Shown piece by piece: positions 59,330 to 64,000 of a DNA stretch of 64,000 nucleotides. The notes under the pieces were generated by a model. That model searched no databases and had not been told where the DNA came from. It saw only the letters and a program-made list of their open reading frames with translations. Each line of letters opens with the position of its first letter. Position 1 is the first letter of the stretch. The DNA comes from Micropterix aruncella (taxonomy: Eukaryota > Arthropoda > Insecta > Lepidoptera > Micropterigidae), in the NCBI GenBank assembly GCA_944548615.1, contig OX155961.1:20281971-20345970 (forward strand), written 5' to 3'. The translations under genes were made by a program, and so were the position numbers.

Positions 59330-60110
59330 CCAGGAGGCAGTTAACGGTTCCGTCCACTTTGGGACATATGATCTGTTTGTCTTTTTGGATCGGCTTAACT
59401 CACGGTATAACTCCCATCCAGTAGCCTCCTCAAAGAGGGACGAACCTGGAGAGGACTATGTGAACACTGCCTCAGCTGTGTCGTCTTGCTTTTGGAGGTA
59501 CAAATGTCAATTCGCCACGAATGTATCGGTGGCGAATTGATATTTATGCAGCATTTGGAACGGACGGACGCACGGTGCACGTTCCACATTGCCAGGAATG
59601 TTTCGATAAAATCGACAAGGAGTCCATAAAGTATAACCTAACCTAGTTCAACACATCTTAGCATATTTTATACAAATTAAATGGAAGGCGTCCTTCTTAT
59701 TTTTGTTACGATGTACGATCCTTTGCCCATGTCTTCACTCGGGATCGGGTGTCTAACTGGTCGTTTCAAGAGTGGCTGACACCATTTCAGCATCCACCCT
59801 CGTTGCTTAGGAATCTGTATATTGTTTCCAGATACCTCCAGCTATTTGTCGGAATGCACAGTCGATAGTTTGAAGCCTCACGGTGCACTAACCGCCAGGA
59901 GCACCGAAAGGGCCGCCAATCGCCAGAAGCATGCGTGTTGAGAAAATAATCCAACATGCATGCATGGAGAAGCAGAGAAAACAGAGTCTTTGCCGGGGTT
60001 GACCTTCTTCGAAGAGGCTACTGGACAGAAGTTGAACTGTGAGTTGAGCTGACCAGGGTAACGAGCAAGTCTTAATGGTCTAACTGCACGAGAAGCATTA
60101 GCTCCTAAGA
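59330..60110. repeat. Rep-A inverted pair
   Basis: The plus-orientation piece 59330-59470 (GGGACATATGATCTG, ACTCCCATCCAGTAGCCTCC) faces a minus-orientation piece at 59690-60110. On the complement the latter shows GTCAGCTCAACTCACAGTTC, CTGTCCAGTAGCCTCTTCGA, and the GATCGGGTGTCTAACTGGTC region. A 12-bp-arm hairpin (TCAATTCGCCAC / GTGGCGAATTGA, 59507-59540) lies between. Confidence 0.65.
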
Positions 60111-60258
60111 GCTAACGGTTAATAGCGGTTAAAAACTGTTAAAAGGGCATTTGGTTTGTAAAACCGCAACCAATGGTTCGTTATAAATAAGATAAAAAAC
60201 GAATTTACCGCTTGAATTTTGTAGCACCCGACGTTTCGGCGACGTTGCAGCCGCTGTT

Positions 60259-61088
60259 GTCTAGGGCAGCGGTCCGCAACCTTTTTGATGTTGCGACCCC
60301 AAAATTAAGAAAAGAGTTTTCAGCGACCCCAGAAAAAAACACTAAATTTACAAATGCAAAGGTTGGTGCAGATAACGAGATCCAGGTAAACTTCAATTTT
60401 CATCCATGTTCTAGCGGTTTTTATTTCGTAAATTATATCGGAAAGTTTATTTATTTTGGAAAATAATATTAGAGCAAACGAGAAAATATGCCTTTAATTA
60501 ACATATTTATGAAGGCATTAAATGAGACAGGCAATTATTTTAACATTTTATTCATTACGAAAATTAGGTAAGTAAGTTTAAAAATTAATTTGAACCTTGG
60601 GCTTGCACACATTCAGTCAGTATATTAATTCTTGGTGATATATTATCAGAAATAGACACCCTCAAATCAGGTTCTAGATAGTCTGGAGCGATATTTTGTT
60701 TTTATAGCGGTCAATGTGGAGAAAGCTGTCTCACACAGGTATGTATGTAGATGCGAATGGCAGCAATTTCAGCAGAGATATTTTGTATAACAGTGGATAT
60801 TCCTTTTCCGTCATTATCCAGAACTTGGATAGATCCGTGGTTTTGAAAATAGCTCGAAGGCTTTCATCGGAAATTAAATCGATCAGCTGCTCCTTTCTTT
60901 TAAGTTCATCGCATCTCTCCGTTTGAAATTGGAATCAAAATGTGTATGGAGAGGTTATATTTTACGCATAAACTTTAATAAAAATCGATAAGTACAGGAC
61001 CTTCTTGACTTTTTGGACGACCCCATAATTATATTTCGCGACCCCGTACGGGGTCGCAACCCTAGGGTTGCGGAAGGCTGGTCTAGGG
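60259..61088 (-). mobile_element. 814-bp hAT element with perfect 8-bp duplication
   Basis: GTCTAGGG occurs at 60259-60266 and 61081-61088. The element (60267-61080) begins CAGCGGTCCGCAACC and ends with the complement of CAGCCTTCCGCAACC, both followed inward by GCGACCCC-type sequence. The interior carries a transposase C-terminus on the minus strand. It is a deletion derivative: the BED finger and catalytic core are missing. Confidence 0.9.
60600..60912 (-). pseudogene. hAT transposase C-terminal relic
   Basis: The minus strand reads DELKRKEQLIDLISDESLRA, then FKTTDLSKFWI...EYPLLYKISLLKLLPFASTY, then CETAFSTLTAIKTKYRSRL and finally YLEPDLRVSISDNISPRINI. This is the conserved C-terminal dimerisation region of hAT transposases of the kind that gave rise to ZBED-type host genes. 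Frame changes occur near the STYI/CETAF junction and after KYRSRL. The order and the PFA.TY..E..FS..T.IK.KYR core are unmistakable. Confidence 0.85.
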
Positions 61089-61199
61089 TATACTAGACAA
61101 CGGCGGCTGCATCGTCACCGAAACGTCGGGTGCTACAAAAATCACGTGGTAAAATCGTTTTTCATCCTATTTATAATGTCAAACAACCGCGATAGTCTC

Positions 61200-61790
61200 A
61201 GATTTCACTATGGTTCTTTCTCGCAAATTGACGATTTTCGTCGCTGGTCGTTTTCTACTGCCTTAATATATTTCATTACTCGAGTCAAAATGAGTGTTTC
61301 ATCAATCCGACATAAAACAGTCCACAGATACACTCGATTTTGTAAACACCACGGGTTTGTAGTGGCAATACATCTTTCACTGGCCTCCGGAATTGTGATG
61401 TGCTTGGAGATCGTATCGATCTTCAGACAAGTTCTTGAAAAGTTAAGATACCTACGCTACCTTCGTCGGGCTGGTCAAACTCGCACTTGACCGTTTTTTT
61501 ATTTCTGCTTACTTCGCCTGCGTCGCCGAAACTCAAGTTGAAATTTGCCGCGCTGCGAACTCGCACTGGCAGAGTTGTTGACCGTAAACGCGAGAACAAA
61601 TGTTACCAGGAAATCGCCGGCGCTTGGAGGCGTTAACGAGCTCCAAAACTTTGGCGGCAGGAGCTGCTATTATATCCACGGCTGACAATAGCAACAGGGA
61701 ACAGCGGCAACGACGGGAAATACTGCAGGAACCATACAATTACAATATTCAGAAGTTGGTGCTAAAGCTATATCCGGATGGTTAGCGATA
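61200..61790 (+). other. Open frames beside the Penelope terminus, function unknown
   Basis: A plus-strand frame runs out of the Penelope terminal segment to a stop at 61488-61490 (…FRQVLEKLRYLRYLRRAGQT). A second frame at 61600-61785 reads an arginine-rich stretch (GNRRRLEAL ... REQRQRREILQEP). The region is less AT-rich than its surroundings. The basic LRYLRYLRR run would suit the N-terminal part of a Penelope protein, which would follow the terminal segment, but I cannot confirm this. No splice signals were chosen. Confidence 0.3.
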
Positions 61791-61799
61791 TCTACGTAT

Positions 61800-62620
61800 T
61801 CAGCAGCGATCATAATACGCATAAACTAAAATGAGGGATTTAATTTTAATGTGCTTTGCAAGGGATTGCTAATTTTGCAAAGGAGGGTGATTAATTATTG
61901 TTTAACTACAGCAAGGTCGTATTATATTATTTGATGAGATTTTAGTATTGACCGGGTTTGCAACAAAGTATTTATATGATTAAGACAGAGGTGCCACCTG
62001 ATTGTACGCTTTAAGTTTGTGTCGAGATTCAATTCAATTCGATTTAGTTCTGCTCCAATAGGTAGGCTTACCTAAACTTGGACGCGTCATTGCGTCTAAA
62101 ATTTTAAGCAATTAAGGTATATTATATTAACTATCGTGATAGTTGTGACTAAATTAATTAATTTTATTAATTTATAATCGGTTTGAACGTTATTAATAAA
62201 TAGAAAAATAATAATAATGAAAATTGCTGATCAATATAGAGCACAATATCTGTAGCCATAATCAGAGAGAGAGAGAGAGAGAGAGAGAGATGTTATCATC
62301 TGTTCAATTGTACTACACTTTCTTAACGAACATCGTTAACATTTTTTGTTGGAGTCGCCCTTATTTTTATTATTCAAATATTACGCTATATATATTCCCG
62401 AAGCGAACACAAAGCGGTTACGGACTGGATGAGTACGATAATCTTCCTGATCTATATAAATGATCTAAGTGACACTAACCTCGAAAAAGGAGAGACGTGT
62501 TTATCAGCGCTTAGACAGCGCTTTTTATTAGATGTAAAACCTAAAGAACTGGCTTTTCAAGGTACACTTTCCTTTTATTTCATTTCATCGATTTATCCAA
62601 ACTAACAACTACAAAATATA
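61800..62620 (+). other. No gene; (GA)n microsatellite at 62264-62290
   Basis: The stretch contains about thirteen GA units at 62264-62290; otherwise AT-rich sequence. Confidence 0.5.
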
Positions 62621-62628
62621 CTCTATAC

Positions 62629-62795
62629 ATATCCCCTTTGTGTCCCCAACCCCTAGATATATCACCTTTGTGTCCCCAACCCCTAGTTATATCCCCTTTG
62701 TGTCCCCAACCCCTAGATATATCACCTTTGTGTCCCCAACCCCTAGATATATCCCCTTTGTGTCCCCAACCCCTAGATATATCACCTTTGTGTCC
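62629..62795. repeat. 30-bp minisatellite with 60-bp alternation
   Basis: Nearly six units, each containing CCTTTGTGTCCCCAACCCCT then AGATATATC (one unit AGTTATATC). Units alternate CCCCTTTG and CACCTTTG, so the array is also a 60-bp higher-order repeat. It reads through as CPQPLDISPL repeats because 30 is a multiple of three; I see no gene around it. Confidence 0.95.
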
Positions 62796-62829
62796 GGGTG
62801 GTACTCTATTTATTACTAAACTTAAATAA

Positions 62830-64000
62830 CAATTAGAACAAAATAAAATGAAAAAGATTTAAAAAAAATAAAAATGTGCCTGTCAGCTCCGACTTGAGAC
62901 TGGAGTTTACTTTTTAGGTGCGATTGTCATTGAATATACACTTCACTGTATATAAATATAATTATCAATAACAATAGATTTAAATAAAACTTCGATAAAC
63001 TCCATAAAAGATTTTTTTAATTGTATGTCATTTGTATATGACTACAAAATATACCTAGTATAACATTATAATTTCATGTTTTATTATTCGATTCGAATCG
63101 TACATACTGTTGACATTTATCGAGCGACCCTCGAAATACGTCCGCATAACAGCCACGCCCCTTATCACATCTGACATTATTTGTACGTCATATCTACATT
63201 CGTCGTTCTTGACTCCGGTATCAGCGGGTTAAAAAAGTCATCTATCTCTTTCTCACGTGCGTGCGAAAGAGACGCGGCAGTCCTCGCTGAGCAATTTTCG
63301 ATCCATGACTCCGCTCAAAATTTCGAACCTTACTGACCTTTATGTAACCTAAGGCTTTTTGTTAAAGCTAGATTTTGCTACCCGTCAACTTGTCGTACGG
63401 GAGTCTTTAAATGAAATCGACTCTTAAGGAGTAAACTCCAAAAATATATGTTAAATGAGACAAGAATTTGTTAAAATATTGTATTACCTATAGGACTGGT
63501 AGATTCTGTAACCTTGAAGTATGTATTATTCAATCTTAAAATAATAATTAAAAAAATTAAATTAATTAAGTACATTCATTTATTATAAAAATAAAAAGTT
63601 TTTTTACGTTAATTAGGCTAATTGTTACATAAGTTGTATTACTTATTTTAATTACTCTGACCCGCCTAGATACGTGACAGTTTAGTCCTAGTTACGTGGG
63701 CAATGAGCATTACCTGCATTTCGGTGTTCAATTTTTCCGAGTTACTTATAACATTGATAACAATGGACTAAATGTACAAAAATGAAATGAATAAAGTATT
63801 CAACCTTAAAAATTAATTCATAATATGTTAAAACGCAGATGAAGCAATTTATCAATGTCCTGGATGGTTTTTTGTCAATGCCCAAATGGCAAATTTGTAC
63901 ACAAACTTCTTTCTTTTTTATTATCTCTCTGTGAATAATATTTACTGATACGCCGTTATGACATAAAATCCAATATTACTCTCTGCCTAGTAGTTCGTAG
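62830..64000 (+). other. No recognisable gene
   Basis: AT-rich sequence. A small inverted word (TCTCTTTC ... GAAAGAGA) is at 63246-63273. No exon resembling the next part of MAP1 was found. Confidence 0.4.

Larger units (their letters stand above)
60181..61200. repeat. Penelope terminal palindrome split by a hAT element
   Basis: Left 60181-60266: TTATAAATAAGATAAAAAAC, CCGACGTTTCGGCGACG, GCAGCCGCTGTTGTCTAGGG. Right 61081-61200: TAGACAACGGCGGCTGCATC, CACCGAAACGTCGGGTGCTA, CATCCTATTTATAATGTCAA, ACAACCGCGATAGTCTC. The halves are inverted copies of the Penelope terminus seen at 15.6/16.9 kb and 31.6 kb, joined at their tips before the hAT insertion. Confidence 0.85.

Overview
This window looks like nuclear DNA from an insect, most likely a moth or butterfly. 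It is AT-rich and packed with transposon relics. Two families of short Helitrons have the ends commonly met in lepidopteran genomes (one with a 3' end around GGGTGAAACCGCGGGG..CTAGT, one around CCCAACGAAGTGGGCACGGG..CTAGT). The only host exon I recognise is spliced and belongs to an arthropod microtubule-associated protein gene. There are no operons, prokaryotic genes, CRISPR arrays, rRNA genes or convincing tRNA genes.

The host gene is the first coding exon of a futsch/MAP1 orthologue on the + strand (34393-34594). It sits in a GC-rich island and ends at a consensus splice donor. I saw no continuation exon to its right, so the remaining 29 kb reads as intron and 1-34 kb as upstream sequence.

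Layout. 1-9.8 kb: a damaged LINE reverse transcriptase (1.1-2.4 kb), a 291-bp hAT element with an 8-bp target duplication, a copy of an unclassified repeat (called Rep-A here) and a 1.4-kb inverted-repeat element. 9.8-14 kb: three copies of a 300-bp MITE and a tandem duplication. 15.5-17 kb: a Penelope-like element with RT and GIY-YIG endonuclease, flanked by a 14-bp duplication. 18.2-21.1 kb: a CR1/Daphne-like LINE inserted in Rep-A. 21.5-22.8 kb: a 975-bp hAT element that splits a minus-strand reading frame. 23-25 kb: Rep-B and a Helitron. 26-32 kb: Penelope fragments and a large inverted Rep-A array around a LINE 3' end. 36.2-39.2 kb: Helitrons, a nearly identical 1.29-kb tandem duplication and a 430-bp palindrome. 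42.5-49.7 kb: four more LINE relics. 50-58.7 kb: a foldback family, a 2.15-kb inverted-repeat element and another Helitron nested in Rep-B. 59-64 kb: Rep-A inverted copies, a Penelope palindrome split by a hAT element that carries a transposase relic, and a 30-bp minisatellite.

Nothing here acts together as a pathway. The interest lies in the nesting order of elements, in precise junctions (three hAT elements with perfect 8-bp duplications), in the repeated tendency to inverted or palindromic arrangements, and in the unclassified Rep-A family with its tRNA-like block. Coordinates of degenerate repeats were judged by eye and may be off by tens of bases.
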